From an uncultured Mycolicibacterium sp. (GTDB taxonomy: Bacteria; Actinomycetota; Actinomycetes; Mycobacteriales; Mycobacteriaceae), in NCBI GenBank assembly GCA_945957405.1, contig CAMFLL010000031.1, positions 1-36,297 of the forward strand: 36,297 nt of DNA, in the 5' to 3' direction. Positions 27,484 through 35,411 of this stretch are shown here, piece after piece (position 1 is the stretch's first letter; every line of letters begins with the position of its first letter). A program made the position numbers and the translations under genes. The notes under the pieces were generated by a model, which was given only the letters and a program-made list of their open reading frames with translations, had not been told where the DNA came from and did no database searches.

Positions 27484-29152
27484 CGGCTCGGTCGGACGGC
27501 TGGGCGGCGCGCTGGCCTTTGCGCAGCGTATCCAGCAGTTCACGGTAGGGGCCCACCAGATAGGCGGTGTCGCCAGCGTGCAGACGCGCGTCGCGACGCG
27601 GGTGCAGTACCAGATCTGCCGCATCGCGGGCAATGGCGATGACCCGCGTCTCGGTGGACGAATCGACCATCCGCATCCCGTCCAGATCGCTTCCCGGCTC
27701 CACCCGCACCCCGCCCACCATGAATGAGCGCTGGCCCACCGAGAAGGTGCCGAACACCTGCAGACCCATGGCGGCTCCGATGAACCACGGGGCAGCCAGT
27801 TCGACCGTCGAACGCACGTTCTCGAACCGGAACCTGTCGGCCACCGCGGCGCCCAGCGCGAGGTCGAAGATCCGCAGTATCAACGGGATACCCGGCTGGA
27901 TCTCGCGCAGCACGATCCCGGTCTCGATGTTCACCACGTCGTCCTGGGTGAGGATCGCCACCGCCGAGGCCTCCCCGATGCGGGCGTCCTCGAGCGTTCG
28001 GCGCAGCGTCGCGTCGCCGAATATCACCGGGATGTCCAGATCGGCGGCCGTCGACAGGTAGCGGTTGGCCTCGTTGCTCTCGATCACGGCGACGTCGCGG
28101 CCGGCTGCCTTGAGGTCTGCGGCCACGCGCACGCCGAATGACCCCAGCCCGACGACGATGATGTGGCGGTGCAGATCGCGCACCTTGCGCCGGCCCGAGG
28201 ACCGGCCGAGGCGACGGGACAGCAGCAGATCGGCGACGAACGCCATCAGGACGGCCGTGGTGGTGACACCGGCGAACATCAACACGATGCCGAACAGCCG
28301 CAGCCACGTCGGCTGGTTGACGAAGCTGAAATCACCGTAGCCGACCGTCGCGATGGTCTCGGTGGAGAAGTACAGCGCGTCGATGATGCCCATGCCGGGC
28401 CTCTGGTAGGTGAACCGTAACAGCACCGTCGCACTGAGCAGCAGCGTGAGTGAGACTGCAAGCGCACGAAAGAAATTGGGGTTGATGTCATCGCGGAACG
28501 CGCGAACGCCGTCCAGGATGCGGACGGCGGGCGATCGGCGCTGATTGGGCCGAGCGGACTGCGCCTCCGTCGAGATGCCTTGGGCCGCGAGCTCGTCGAC
28601 CGTCCCGATCATCGCCGTCCAGTCACCGCTGCGCACGCGGTAGTCCCGGCCCGGACAGGTCACCACGTCGCCGGGCGTCAACGACTTCTCCCCGTGTACC
28701 ACGGCGACCGGGGCGAGATCACCGAAAATGTCCCGCAGACTGGCGTCACGTGGGGCGTCCACGCCCGCGACGACGAACTCGGTGCCCGCCACGGTGATGG
28801 AATGGGTGGTGCGTCGCAGGCACGCCTCGACCACCGACGGTGCGGCCAGGTCAGCCACGTCGAGCACCGCGCCGGGTCCGTTGCCGACGGCCATCGCTTC
28901 GCGCAGCACACCGTTGCCCAGCCGGGCGACCACGCGCACCTCGGGATTGAGGCGCCGCGCCAGCAGCGAGATCTCGAGGTTGGCCGCATCATCAGGGCCG
29001 GCGCACACCACCGCGGTCGCGGTGGTGATGTCGCATGCCACCAGGTCGGCCGCGGCGTACAACGGCACCACGGTCAGCCCGGCATCGCGCAGCTCTTCGG
29101 CGATCCTCATCGCCAGAGCATCCTCACCGCAGACGATCATGTGACCGTGCAT
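27452..29152 (-). CDS. Potassium channel with RCK domains on both sides of the pore
   Basis: A 566-residue protein. The N-terminal TrkA_N/RCK-like domain (about 1-115, MIVCGEDALAMRIAEEL) and its C-subdomain (about 120-190) come before the membrane part. Pore helix 1 (about 228-246), selectivity filter TVGYGD (269-274) and pore helix 2 (about 285-311) follow, then a second RCK domain with an intact Rossmann motif VVGLGSFG (333-340). The filter sequence predicts K+ selectivity, and the RCK parts predict gating by nucleotide or ion. The first RCK lacks a clear GxGxxG. Most prokaryotic RCK channels have the pore first, so this order is unusual. Start ATG 29152 follows TAACCT by six bases. Confidence 0.88.
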   Translation of the reverse strand: MHGHMIVCGEDALAMRIAEELRDAGLTVVPLYAAADLVACDITTATAVVCAGPDDAANLEISLLARRLNPEVRVVARLGNGVLREAMAVGNGPGAVLDVADLAAPSVVEACLRRTTHSITVAGTEFVVAGVDAPRDASLRDIFGDLAPVAVVHGEKSLTPGDVVTCPGRDYRVRSGDWTAMIGTVDELAAQGISTEAQSARPNQRRSPAVRILDGVRAFRDDINPNFFRALAVSLTLLLSATVLLRFTYQRPGMGIIDALYFSTETIATVGYGDFSFVNQPTWLRLFGIVLMFAGVTTTAVLMAFVADLLLSRRLGRSSGRRKVRDLHRHIIVVGLGSFGVRVAADLKAAGRDVAVIESNEANRYLSTAADLDIPVIFGDATLRRTLEDARIGEASAVAILTQDDVVNIETGIVLREIQPGIPLILRIFDLALGAAVADRFRFENVRSTVELAAPWFIGAAMGLQVFGTFSVGQRSFMVGGVRVEPGSDLDGMRMVDSSTETRVIAIARDAADLVLHPRRDARLHAGDTAYLVGPYRELLDTLRKGQRAAQPSDRAVTTESPDPTH

Positions 29153-29158
29153 TGAGGC

Positions 29159-29164
29159 AGGTTA
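29159..29164 (-). promoter_or_regulatory. -10 hexamer of the channel gene, leaderless
   Basis: On the minus strand TAACCT is followed by six bases and ATG 29152, with no Shine-Dalgarno sequence. Confidence 0.45.
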
Positions 29165-29175
29165 CGACGGTGAAC

Positions 29176-29613
29176 TCAGCTGTGCATGACGAAATCCGCA
29201 AAGTCGAAACCCGGCACCACGACGCAGCTGACCAGGCATGCCTCCTCGGCGCTGGGCCGCGCCCGCTGCCAGTGTCCGGGCGGCACCACGAGCTGCGGCT
29301 GTTCACCTGAGTTGAGATTGCTGCCCAGCACATGCGTTGTCGCAGTGTCTTTTTTGCTACCGATCTCCAGTAGCAGCGGGCCGCCGCGGTGATAGAGCCA
29401 CAACTCGGTGCTGCGCACGGTGTGCCAGGCCGACTGCTGACCGGGCATCAGCAGGAACAGGATCGCGGTGCCGGCGTTGCGGGGCCCGGTGTAATCCGGT
29501 GGTAAGGCCGACTGCGCGATGCTCAGTTCGCTGCGCCACGTCTCCCGGAACCAACCGCCTTCCGGATGCGGTGCGAGGTCGAGCTGCCTGGCCCAGTCGG
29601 GGAGCTCGGTCAT
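29176..29613 (-). CDS. Cupin-fold protein, DUF985 type
   Basis: A 145-residue single-domain cupin. The start LDLAPHPEGGWFRETWRS, the strand WHTVRSTELWLYHRGGPLLL and the end GxDFxDF (PGFDFADFVMHS) fit the DUF985/cupin_5 group, whose function is largely unknown and which may bind a sugar or nucleotide. I chose ATG 29613 rather than an upstream in-frame start at 29676, because the conserved domain starts there and TACGCT lies six bases upstream. The upstream start would also overlap the divergent leader peptide of the ABC-F gene. The channel gene follows on the same strand after 23 bases but has its own likely promoter. Confidence 0.85.
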   Translation of the reverse strand: MTELPDWARQLDLAPHPEGGWFRETWRSELSIAQSALPPDYTGPRNAGTAILFLLMPGQQSAWHTVRSTELWLYHRGGPLLLEIGSKKDTATTHVLGSNLNSGEQPQLVVPPGHWQRARPSAEEACLVSCVVVPGFDFADFVMHS

Positions 29614-29619
29614 CGCCAC

Positions 29620-29625
29620 AGCGTA
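29620..29625 (-). promoter_or_regulatory. -10 hexamer of the cupin gene, leaderless
   Basis: On the minus strand TACGCT is followed by six bases and ATG 29613. It is back-to-back with the ABC-F leader promoter; an AACCGGTT palindrome (29632-29639) lies between the two. Confidence 0.45.
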
Positions 29626-29637
29626 GGCGAAAACCGG

Positions 29638-29667
29638 TTGCCTGCGCGGGCGAAGCGGCGCTACCTT
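29638..29667 (+). promoter_or_regulatory. Promoter of the ABC-F leader, possible WhiB7-type
   Basis: The -35 TTGCCT (29638-29643) and -10 TACCTT (29662-29667) are 18 bases apart, and ATG 29675 follows the -10 after seven bases. An AAAA tract (29630-29633) ends four bases before the -35. That resembles the AT-rich element upstream of -35 in WhiB7-activated antibiotic-resistance promoters; the WhiB7 link is inference. Confidence 0.55.
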
Positions 29668-29674
29668 GGCGGAC

Positions 29675-29707
29675 ATGCTCGCTCACCTCGGTATGTCCGC
29701 GCGCTGA
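29675..29707 (+). CDS. Candidate leader peptide of the ABC-F gene (10 aa)
   Basis: A short frame MLAHLGMSAR followed by TGA. It starts exactly seven bases after a TACCTT -10 hexamer, so it would be the first thing translated on a leaderless mRNA. Its stop codon lies in the 5' arm of the hairpin at 29701-29729. A ribosome paused near the end would cover that arm and open the hairpin, as in ribosome-mediated attenuation of antibiotic-resistance genes. Translation is inferred from layout only; a frame this short can occur by chance. Confidence 0.5.
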   Translation: MLAHLGMSAR

Positions 29708-29729
29708 ATCCGGCTCCGCCGGTCAGCGC
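29701..29729 (+). promoter_or_regulatory. Hairpin between leader peptide and ABC-F gene
   Basis: The outer stem GCGCTGA/TCAGCGC is continuous with the inner stem CCGGC/GCCGG over a TCC loop, with one two-base bulge. That makes 12 GC-rich pairs. A short TTGT follows rather than a U-run, so it could be an attenuator acting as a weak terminator or a structure limiting ribosome access. The ABC-F ribosome site GGAG is at 29749-29752. Confidence 0.6.
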
Positions 29730-29757
29730 TTGTCGTCACTGAACCGTTGGAGCATGC

Positions 29758-31329
29758 ATGTCTTCGTCAACACAGTCAGCTGTGACCCTCAACTCGGTAG
29801 GCCTCACCTGGCCCGACGGGTCCGTCGCGTTGTCCGGTGTCACCGGTTCGTTCGGCCCCGGGCGCACCGGATTGGTCGGCCCGAACGGATCGGGTAAATC
29901 GACGCTGTTACGCCTGATTGCGGGTGAGCTGACACCGACGTCGGGCAGTATCGCCACCGAAGGCGACGTCGCCTACCTGCCACAGCACCTCACCCTCGAC
30001 GTCGCAGCGCGCGTGACGGACCTACTGGGCATCGCAGGCATCGTTGCGGCGCTCCGCGCCATCGAGGCCGGCGACACCGCCGAAAGTCATTTCGAGACGG
30101 TCGGCGACGACTGGGACATCGAGGCCCGGGCAACGGCAATACTCGCCGAGATCGGCCTTCCCGCAATCGGTTTGGACCGCAGCGTGGGTTCGATGTCGGG
30201 CGGCGAGGTGATGCTCACCGCGATCGTCGGGCTGCGGCTGCGCCGGGCACCGGTGACGCTGCTCGACGAACCGACCAACAACCTCGACCGCGACGCCCGC
30301 GCGGTGCTCACCCGTGCCCTGGCGAACTGGCCCGGCACGCTGGTGGTGGTCAGCCACGACGTCGCGTTGCTGGACCAGTTCGACACCACCGCCGAACTGC
30401 ACAGTGGCCGGCTCACCGTATTCGGTGGTTCCTATCACCAGTGGCGGGCGCATCTCGAAGACCAACAGGCAGCGGCGCTGCAGGCGGCCCGCACGGCCGA
30501 ACAGGCCCTCAAGGTCGAGAAACGGCAACGGGTCGAGGCCGAGACCAAGCTGGCGCGGCGCACCCGCACCGCGCAGAAGAACCGCGACAGTGTCCCACGC
30601 ATCGTCGCAGGCATGAAGGCCAACGCCGCGCAGGTGTCGGCCGGGAAACTGCGTACGGGCCTCGACGACCGCGTGCGGGCCGCCCGGCAGGCCGCCGACG
30701 ACGCCGCCGAACTCGTCCGCGACGACGAGCACATCCGTGTCGAGCTGCCCGATCCTGGCCTGCCCGCCGGCCGCCGCATCGCCGATCTGGGCGGAATCGT
30801 GCTCGCCGGGCCGGAACGGGTTGCCCTCATCGGTCCGAACGGGGTCGGCAAGACCAGTTTCCTCGAGGCGCTGCAGAACTCCGCCGACGACACCGCCGGC
30901 CGGCTGTTCACCGACCGGGTCGGCTACCTTCCGCAGCGGCTCGACGGGCTCGACGGCGCCGCCACGGTCCTGGACACCATCAAGGGTGCCGCCCCGGGGG
31001 CCGACGTCGAGCGCATCCGTGGTCAGCTGGCCCGGTTCCTGCTGCGCGGTGACAGTGTGCACCGTGCGGTGGGCAGCCTGTCCGGTGGTGAGCGGTTCCG
31101 GGTCGCGCTGGCCCGGCTGTTGCTGGCCGAGCCACCGCCCGAACTGGTGATCCTCGACGAACCCACCAACAACCTCGACATCACCAGTGTCGACCAACTG
31201 GTCGACGCGCTGGGCGCCTACCGCGGCGCCCTGCTGGTGGTCAGCCATGACGACGATTTCCTCGGCCGGCTCGCGGTGGACCGGACACTCGAGATGGCGC
31301 GCCCCGGCGAGCTCAGCCCGGCGGGATAG
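29758..31329 (+). CDS. ABC-F family ATPase (ribosome-associated, possible antibiotic resistance)
   Basis: A 523-residue protein with two ABC domains and no membrane segment. Domain 1 has Walker A GPNGSGKS (41-48), signature SMSGGE and Walker B LLDEPTNNLD. Domain 2 has GPNGVGKTS, SLSGGE and ILDEPTNNLD. The charged linker between them (about 230-320) matches the P-site tRNA-interacting arm of ABC-F proteins, which act on the ribosome, often displacing macrolides, lincosamides or pleuromutilins. M. tuberculosis Rv1473 is a related WhiB7-regulated protein. A housekeeping EttA-like role is the alternative; the leader and hairpin favour an inducible resistance role. ATG 29758 has GGAG five bases upstream. 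Confidence 0.9.
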   Translation: MSSSTQSAVTLNSVGLTWPDGSVALSGVTGSFGPGRTGLVGPNGSGKSTLLRLIAGELTPTSGSIATEGDVAYLPQHLTLDVAARVTDLLGIAGIVAALRAIEAGDTAESHFETVGDDWDIEARATAILAEIGLPAIGLDRSVGSMSGGEVMLTAIVGLRLRRAPVTLLDEPTNNLDRDARAVLTRALANWPGTLVVVSHDVALLDQFDTTAELHSGRLTVFGGSYHQWRAHLEDQQAAALQAARTAEQALKVEKRQRVEAETKLARRTRTAQKNRDSVPRIVAGMKANAAQVSAGKLRTGLDDRVRAARQAADDAAELVRDDEHIRVELPDPGLPAGRRIADLGGIVLAGPERVALIGPNGVGKTSFLEALQNSADDTAGRLFTDRVGYLPQRLDGLDGAATVLDTIKGAAPGADVERIRGQLARFLLRGDSVHRAVGSLSGGERFRVALARLLLAEPPPELVILDEPTNNLDITSVDQLVDALGAYRGALLVVSHDDDFLGRLAVDRTLEMARPGELSPAG

Positions 31330-31332
31330 GGT
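31327..31332 (+). promoter_or_regulatory. -10 hexamer of the Rv0912-like gene, leaderless
   Basis: TAGGGT, whose TAG is also the ABC-F stop codon, is followed by six bases and ATG 31339. Confidence 0.45.
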
Positions 31333-31338
31333 CGGAAC

Positions 31339-31767
31339 ATGACGCGCCTTCAACCAGGATGGCTGGTGGCACTGTGCGCGGCTGTGCTCGCCGTCAGTGT
31401 CTGGCTGCCGTGGCTGACGACGTCGGTCGACGGCGGCGGGCGGGCCAACGCGATCGGCGGCGCCGTCGGCAGCCTTGCGCTGCCGGCGGGTTTCGGGGCC
31501 GGGCAACTCATCATGCTGCTGACCTCGACGCTGTTGGTTGCCGCGGCGATGTCGGCCCGGGGGCTGTCGCCACGCTGGGCCTCGGGTGTCGCCCTGGCCA
31601 ACTCGGTGCTCATCGCAGCGCTGACGGCGTGGTATTACCACCTCAATGTCGACCCGCCGGTGTCGGCCGGTTACGGCTTCTACATCGGGGTGGCCGGTGC
31701 CGTTGGCGCCGTTGCATTTTCGGTCTGGACACTCATTGCGGCAATGGCGAGGCGGGACCCGAGGTGA
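31339..31767 (+). CDS. Four-helix membrane protein, Rv0912-like
   Basis: A 142-residue integral membrane protein with helices at about residues 7-27, 48-72, 79-98 and 110-134. The first extracytoplasmic loop contains WLPWLTTSVDGGGRANAIGG, a pattern (W-x-P-W then Gly-rich) common in small actinobacterial membrane proteins. The function is unknown. M. tuberculosis Rv0912 (148 aa transmembrane protein) occupies the equivalent place before Rv0913c. It ends in RRDPR, and its stop overlaps the GTG start of the acetyltransferase (GTGA), so the two are coupled. The ABC-F gene ends nine bases upstream. Confidence 0.82.
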   Translation: MTRLQPGWLVALCAAVLAVSVWLPWLTTSVDGGGRANAIGGAVGSLALPAGFGAGQLIMLLTSTLLVAAAMSARGLSPRWASGVALANSVLIAALTAWYYHLNVDPPVSAGYGFYIGVAGAVGAVAFSVWTLIAAMARRDPR

Positions 31768-32363
31768 GCAGATTCGTCGAGCCGGTCCCGTTGACCGGCG
31801 AGCAGTGGGTCACGCTGGAACCGCTGTCGGTCGATCACATCCCGGAGATCGCCGTCGCGGCCGCCGACGGTGACAGCGGACAACTGTGGTTCACCACCGC
31901 GCCGGCCGAATCGACGGCGGGCCAATGGGTGCACAGGCTGCTCGGCATCCAGTCCCGCGATCAGGGCGTCACCTATGTCGTGCGCCGTCGTGCCGACGAC
32001 AAGCTGGTCGGTTCGTCGAGCTTCTTCAACGTCGATGCGCCCAACCGCCGCCTCGAGATCGGGCATACCTGGTATTCGGGCTCGGTGCGGCGCACCGGGG
32101 TCAACACCGAGACCAAACTGGTGATGCTCGGGCACGCGTTCGACACGCTGGGCTGCGTCGCGGTCGAATTCCGCACGCATTTCTTCAACCGCGTCAGCCG
32201 TGCGGCCATCGAACGGCTCGGGGCCAAGCAGGACGGCGTGTTACGCAGCCACCAGGTGCTCCCCGACGGATCACGGCGGGACACCGTGGTCTACTCGATC
32301 CTCGACATCGAGTGGCCCGCGGTGCGCAACAACCTGGAGTTCCGCCTCGGTCGGTACGCATGA
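31764..32363 (+). CDS. GNAT-family N-acetyltransferase (RimJ/RimL type)
   Basis: A 199-residue acetyltransferase. Visible: the N-terminal strand-helix (VTLEPLSVDHIPEIAVAAAD), the beta4 strand and following turn (LEIGHTWYSGSVRRTGVNTE, where the acetyl-CoA pyrophosphate loop is expected), and FRTHFFNRVSRAAIERLGAKQDG, typical of RimJ/RimL relatives. The pyrophosphate loop (RRTGVN) is weak for the Q/RxxGxG/A consensus. The target could be a protein N-terminus or a small amine. The start is GTG 31764, overlapping the previous stop; the much longer open frame upstream lies over the membrane-protein gene. Its stop overlaps the lipoprotein start (ATGA). Confidence 0.88.
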   Translation: MSRFVEPVPLTGEQWVTLEPLSVDHIPEIAVAAADGDSGQLWFTTAPAESTAGQWVHRLLGIQSRDQGVTYVVRRRADDKLVGSSSFFNVDAPNRRLEIGHTWYSGSVRRTGVNTETKLVMLGHAFDTLGCVAVEFRTHFFNRVSRAAIERLGAKQDGVLRSHQVLPDGSRRDTVVYSILDIEWPAVRNNLEFRLGRYA

Positions 32364-32998
32364 GGTGGATCGTCGTACCGGCGGTGGTGATCGCCCTGTC
32401 GACCGGGTGCAGCAGCGTCGTGACCGGCACGCCGGTGGCCGACCCGCTTGCTCTCCCGACCGTCACGTCAAGCGCTGCGCCGCAACGGATGTGTGCCCAG
32501 GTGGCCCCACCGATGACGGCGATCGCCACAAAGGGCGCCGATGAGCCGCAGCTGAGTATCCCCCAGCCGGGTGGCTGGGAACGGCGCACCGGGCTGGACT
32601 CTGACCTGATCCGGTTCGCGATGGTCAACAGTGGTCTCGCGGTGGACGGTATCGCCGCCACGGCGGTCGTCGGTCTCAAGCGGGCCGAGCCGGGCATGTC
32701 ATCGGCGGGGGAGATCCTCGACTTCGAACGGCAAAGCCTGGAGTACGAGCTCGGTGCAACGGGTGTGACGCTGGACAAGCTCACCCACTGCGGGTTCCCG
32801 GCCGCCATCATCGACTACCAGATCCCCACCATCAACAAGACACCACCGCATCCGGGGCGCTCGCTGATCGTCGTCGTCGACGTCGGTTCGCGGACCTGGG
32901 TGTCCACGGTCACGATGCAGACCATGGACGCTGCGAACCCAACGTACACAACGGATTCCGAGGAGATCATCCAGGGGTTCGCCGTCAAGGTGCCGTGA
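32360..32998 (+). CDS. LpqN/LpqT-type lipoprotein
   Basis: A 212-residue predicted lipoprotein. The signal peptide (MRWIVVPAVVIALSTGC) has lipobox LSTG-C with acylated C17, followed by a short Ser/Thr/Pro linker (about 18-42). The domain after that has the Lpp-LpqN pattern: LSIPQPGGWERRTGLDSDLI, then FAMVNSGLAVDGIAATAVVG and a Cys near CGFPAAIIDY. These mycobacterial lipoproteins are linked to envelope lipid transport and interaction with host proteins, but the role of this one is unknown. It is the last gene of the Rv0912-like/GNAT/lipoprotein unit and overlaps the convergent HxlR gene by 14 bases. Confidence 0.87.
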   Translation: MRWIVVPAVVIALSTGCSSVVTGTPVADPLALPTVTSSAAPQRMCAQVAPPMTAIATKGADEPQLSIPQPGGWERRTGLDSDLIRFAMVNSGLAVDGIAATAVVGLKRAEPGMSSAGEILDFERQSLEYELGATGVTLDKLTHCGFPAAIIDYQIPTINKTPPHPGRSLIVVVDVGSRTWVSTVTMQTMDAANPTYTTDSEEIIQGFAVKVP

Positions 32999-33896
32999 CC
33001 ACGATCTCACTGCCGTGCAATGGGGCGGTGCATTCCCCGCAGGCCAGGGTGGCAATCAGCGTCCCGCGGCACGGGCGGTGGGTGATGGTGACCGCCGCGC
33101 CCTCGGCGGCGTGGAACCAGTTCTGGCTCCAGGACAACGCGGTCATGAGCACCGGGAAGAACGCCCGGCCTTTCTCGGTGAGCTGGTAGTCGTCGGCGCC
33201 CACCATCACGCCGTTGGCGCAGAACGTGCGCAGGCGCGTCGAGATCGACGCCGGCGGCGCGCCGAGCCAACTCTGGAAATCGCCGAACCGGGTCGCGCCG
33301 AGGAATGCCGCGATCAGGATCGCCGCCGACCACCGGTTGCCGAACACACTCATGGTCTCGGGGAAAAGGCCTGGCTCCGAACCGGATCCGGTTCGCCGCC
33401 GGGTACTCGAGGTCGGTACCGAGCGCGGCCAGGACCCGCTGGGCCCCCACCGGACGCGGACCTCGGGGGCGTCGGCGCGTTGTCCGCACGAGCCACACGT
33501 GAGCACGGGGCTGAAGTCGCGACCGCAGAGGGTGTGCTGCATCGCAGGCAGCGCATCGCGGTGCTCGCTGACCCAGTGGCGTTCCCACTCCCAGATCGAC
33601 ACCATCATGGGCCACAGCGCCCTGCCCCGAGGCGTCAGCACGTATTCGGTGCGCACCGGATTGGTCTGGTAGGTGAGGCGTTCGAACAACAGTCCCTCGG
33701 TCAGCGCGCGAAGCCGAGCGGTCAGCACGGCGTTCGAGATCGGCAACCGCGCCAGGAACTCCCCGTAGCGGGTGGCGCCGAGCAGCGCCTGCTGGATGAT
33801 CAGCAGATTCCACTCGTCGCCGAGCAGCGTCAGCATCCGGCTGACGGCGTTCGGACCGCCGGCGGCCAGCGGTGTCGGGTCGTGCAGATCGACCAC
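32985..33896 (-). CDS. Tandem HxlR-type transcription regulator with Cys motifs
   Basis: A 303-residue protein with two HxlR winged-helix domains in one chain. Domain 1 is about 18-110 (LLGDEWNLLIIQQALLGATR, TEYVLTPRGRALWPMMVS). Domain 2 is about 183-268 (VFGNRWSAAILIAAFLGATR, YQLTEKGRAFFPVLMTALSW). Each is followed by a Cys pair: CGSCG after the first and CGEC after the second. HxlR proteins usually have one domain of about 110-130 residues and bind as dimers, so this is a covalent pseudo-dimer. The Cys pairs could bind zinc or sense redox or aldehyde. GTG 33896 shares one base with the stop of the carotenoid oxygenase, so the two are probably co-transcribed. Confidence 0.88.
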   Translation of the reverse strand: MVDLHDPTPLAAGGPNAVSRMLTLLGDEWNLLIIQQALLGATRYGEFLARLPISNAVLTARLRALTEGLLFERLTYQTNPVRTEYVLTPRGRALWPMMVSIWEWERHWVSEHRDALPAMQHTLCGRDFSPVLTCGSCGQRADAPEVRVRWGPSGSWPRSVPTSSTRRRTGSGSEPGLFPETMSVFGNRWSAAILIAAFLGATRFGDFQSWLGAPPASISTRLRTFCANGVMVGADDYQLTEKGRAFFPVLMTALSWSQNWFHAAEGAAVTITHRPCRGTLIATLACGECTAPLHGSEIVVTAP

Positions 33897-35410
33897 TACA
33901 GGCCGATCGCCGCGGAGGCCTCATCGGCGGTGCTCCACCGGCGTAGGTCGGCGCCCGCCGCCCAGGTCGAATGTGTGCCGCTGGAAACACGTTCGGGCAG
34001 GGCCAGTTTGCATACCGGTCCGTCGCCGACCCGGGCGGCGTCGAACACCAGGCAGTAGGAGGCGTCGGTGTTCACGTCGGTGGTGATGGTGATCAGGTAG
34101 CCGTCGTCCTCGGCGGTGCCCCCGGGCCGCGGCGCCAGTGCCGTCTCACTGCCGAACACCCCGTCTTCGAACGCAAAGTGCTCTTCTGCACCGGTTTTCA
34201 CGTCGTGCTTGACCAATCCGTCGAACAGGAACCAGCCCGGCTTTCCGGTGGCGGCATAGGTGTAGCGGTAGTCCTCGCCGGCATGTCCGGCGTTGATCAT
34301 GCCGAATTCGGTGGTGCGCCCGGACAGATCCTCTTCGCGGGTCTGGCCGGTCACGAGGTTGAACCGCCAGCGGTGCAGCCGGGTCTGCAGGCGGTCCAGC
34401 GCCAGGAACCGGAAGGCGCGCTGCCACTTGTCGCCCGAGGCGTCGTCGGACGGGTTGGGGTCACCCTCGAAGAATCCGTCGAGCACGACCTCGTCGCCGT
34501 CCTCGTAGGCGTTGGTGAAATGCAGGACGAAGGTCGGGTCGGCCTCGAACCAGCGGATATCGGCGCCGCCGTAGCGTGGCACGACGGCGAACCGGGACGG
34601 CATGTCCCGGTGGAAACCGGGCAGGTGGATACCGGACTTCAGCAGCTCGGGATCCCAGAACAGCGGGAAATCGTTGAGTATCACATAGTTTCGCGTGAAG
34701 GCCATATCGTGGGGCAACCGCGGCCCCGGCAGGGGGACGTCGGTGAGGTGCAGCACGTCGTTGTCGGCGTTCACCACGCCGTAGCGCAGGTGCGGTTCCT
34801 GTTTGCTGTAGGTGAAGAACAACAGCTCACCGGTGCGGTCGTCGACCTTGGGATGGGCCGATACGCCCCAGGCCGACGGGAACCGGCCGTTCCAGTCCTC
34901 CTTTCCCATCGTCTCCCCGGTGAGCGGGTCGACGCGGTAGAGGTCACCGCACTGGTAGAAGCTGGTGAGCGCGGTGCCGCGGTGGACGATCACATCGGTG
35001 CTCGAGGCGTCCTTCATCAAGGTTCGTGCGCCCCAGCCGTATTCGCGTCGGGCCACCTCCACCGGCTCGGCCAGGCCTGGCCAGAGTGCCCCACCCGCCT
35101 CGTTCTCCGCCGCGAAACCGTCGGTTCGGATGAATCGGTTGCGGTAGAAGGCCTTACCGTCGCGGAATCCGACGACATGGATCATGCCGTCACCGTCGAA
35201 GGGATGGTAGAACTTCAGCGCGGGATGCAGTGGATTCTCGGTGTTGCGCAGGTAGACACCGTCGAGGTCGGCCGGGATCTCGCCTTCGACCGCGGTCAGA
35301 TCGTCGGCGTCCCACTCCGTGGTCTGGGGGCGCCAGGGGCCGGTGCGGTACGGGTGGCGGTCATCCTCGGGCAAGGTGGACAAGAACTTGCCCACAACCT
35401 CTACATCCAT
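33896..35410 (-). CDS. Carotenoid/stilbene cleavage dioxygenase, Rv0913c-like
   Basis: A 504-residue non-haem iron dioxygenase of the carotenoid cleavage oxygenase family. The four iron-binding histidines are recognisable: H186 (SAHPKVD), H234 (LPHDMAFT), H297 (VLHFTNAYE) and H480 (GTHSTWAAG). FDGDGMIH and PLHPALKFYHPFDG are family signatures. Cleaves a carbon double bond in a carotenoid, stilbene or apocarotenoid substrate with O2; the actual substrate is unknown. I chose ATG 35410 rather than TTG 35419, which lies inside the thiolase gene. The thiolase stop is one base upstream, and the HxlR gene follows with a one-base overlap, so the three form an operon. Rv0913c has this position in M. 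tuberculosis. Confidence 0.92.
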   Translation of the reverse strand: MDVEVVGKFLSTLPEDDRHPYRTGPWRPQTTEWDADDLTAVEGEIPADLDGVYLRNTENPLHPALKFYHPFDGDGMIHVVGFRDGKAFYRNRFIRTDGFAAENEAGGALWPGLAEPVEVARREYGWGARTLMKDASSTDVIVHRGTALTSFYQCGDLYRVDPLTGETMGKEDWNGRFPSAWGVSAHPKVDDRTGELLFFTYSKQEPHLRYGVVNADNDVLHLTDVPLPGPRLPHDMAFTRNYVILNDFPLFWDPELLKSGIHLPGFHRDMPSRFAVVPRYGGADIRWFEADPTFVLHFTNAYEDGDEVVLDGFFEGDPNPSDDASGDKWQRAFRFLALDRLQTRLHRWRFNLVTGQTREEDLSGRTTEFGMINAGHAGEDYRYTYAATGKPGWFLFDGLVKHDVKTGAEEHFAFEDGVFGSETALAPRPGGTAEDDGYLITITTDVNTDASYCLVFDAARVGDGPVCKLALPERVSSGTHSTWAAGADLRRWSTADEASAAIGL

Positions 35411-35411
35411 G

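Noticed and set aside
30022..31641. 539-codon minus-strand open frame opposite the ABC-F gene
   Set aside because: Antisense shadow; the ABC-F motifs are intact on the plus strand and the antisense product has no recognisable fold.
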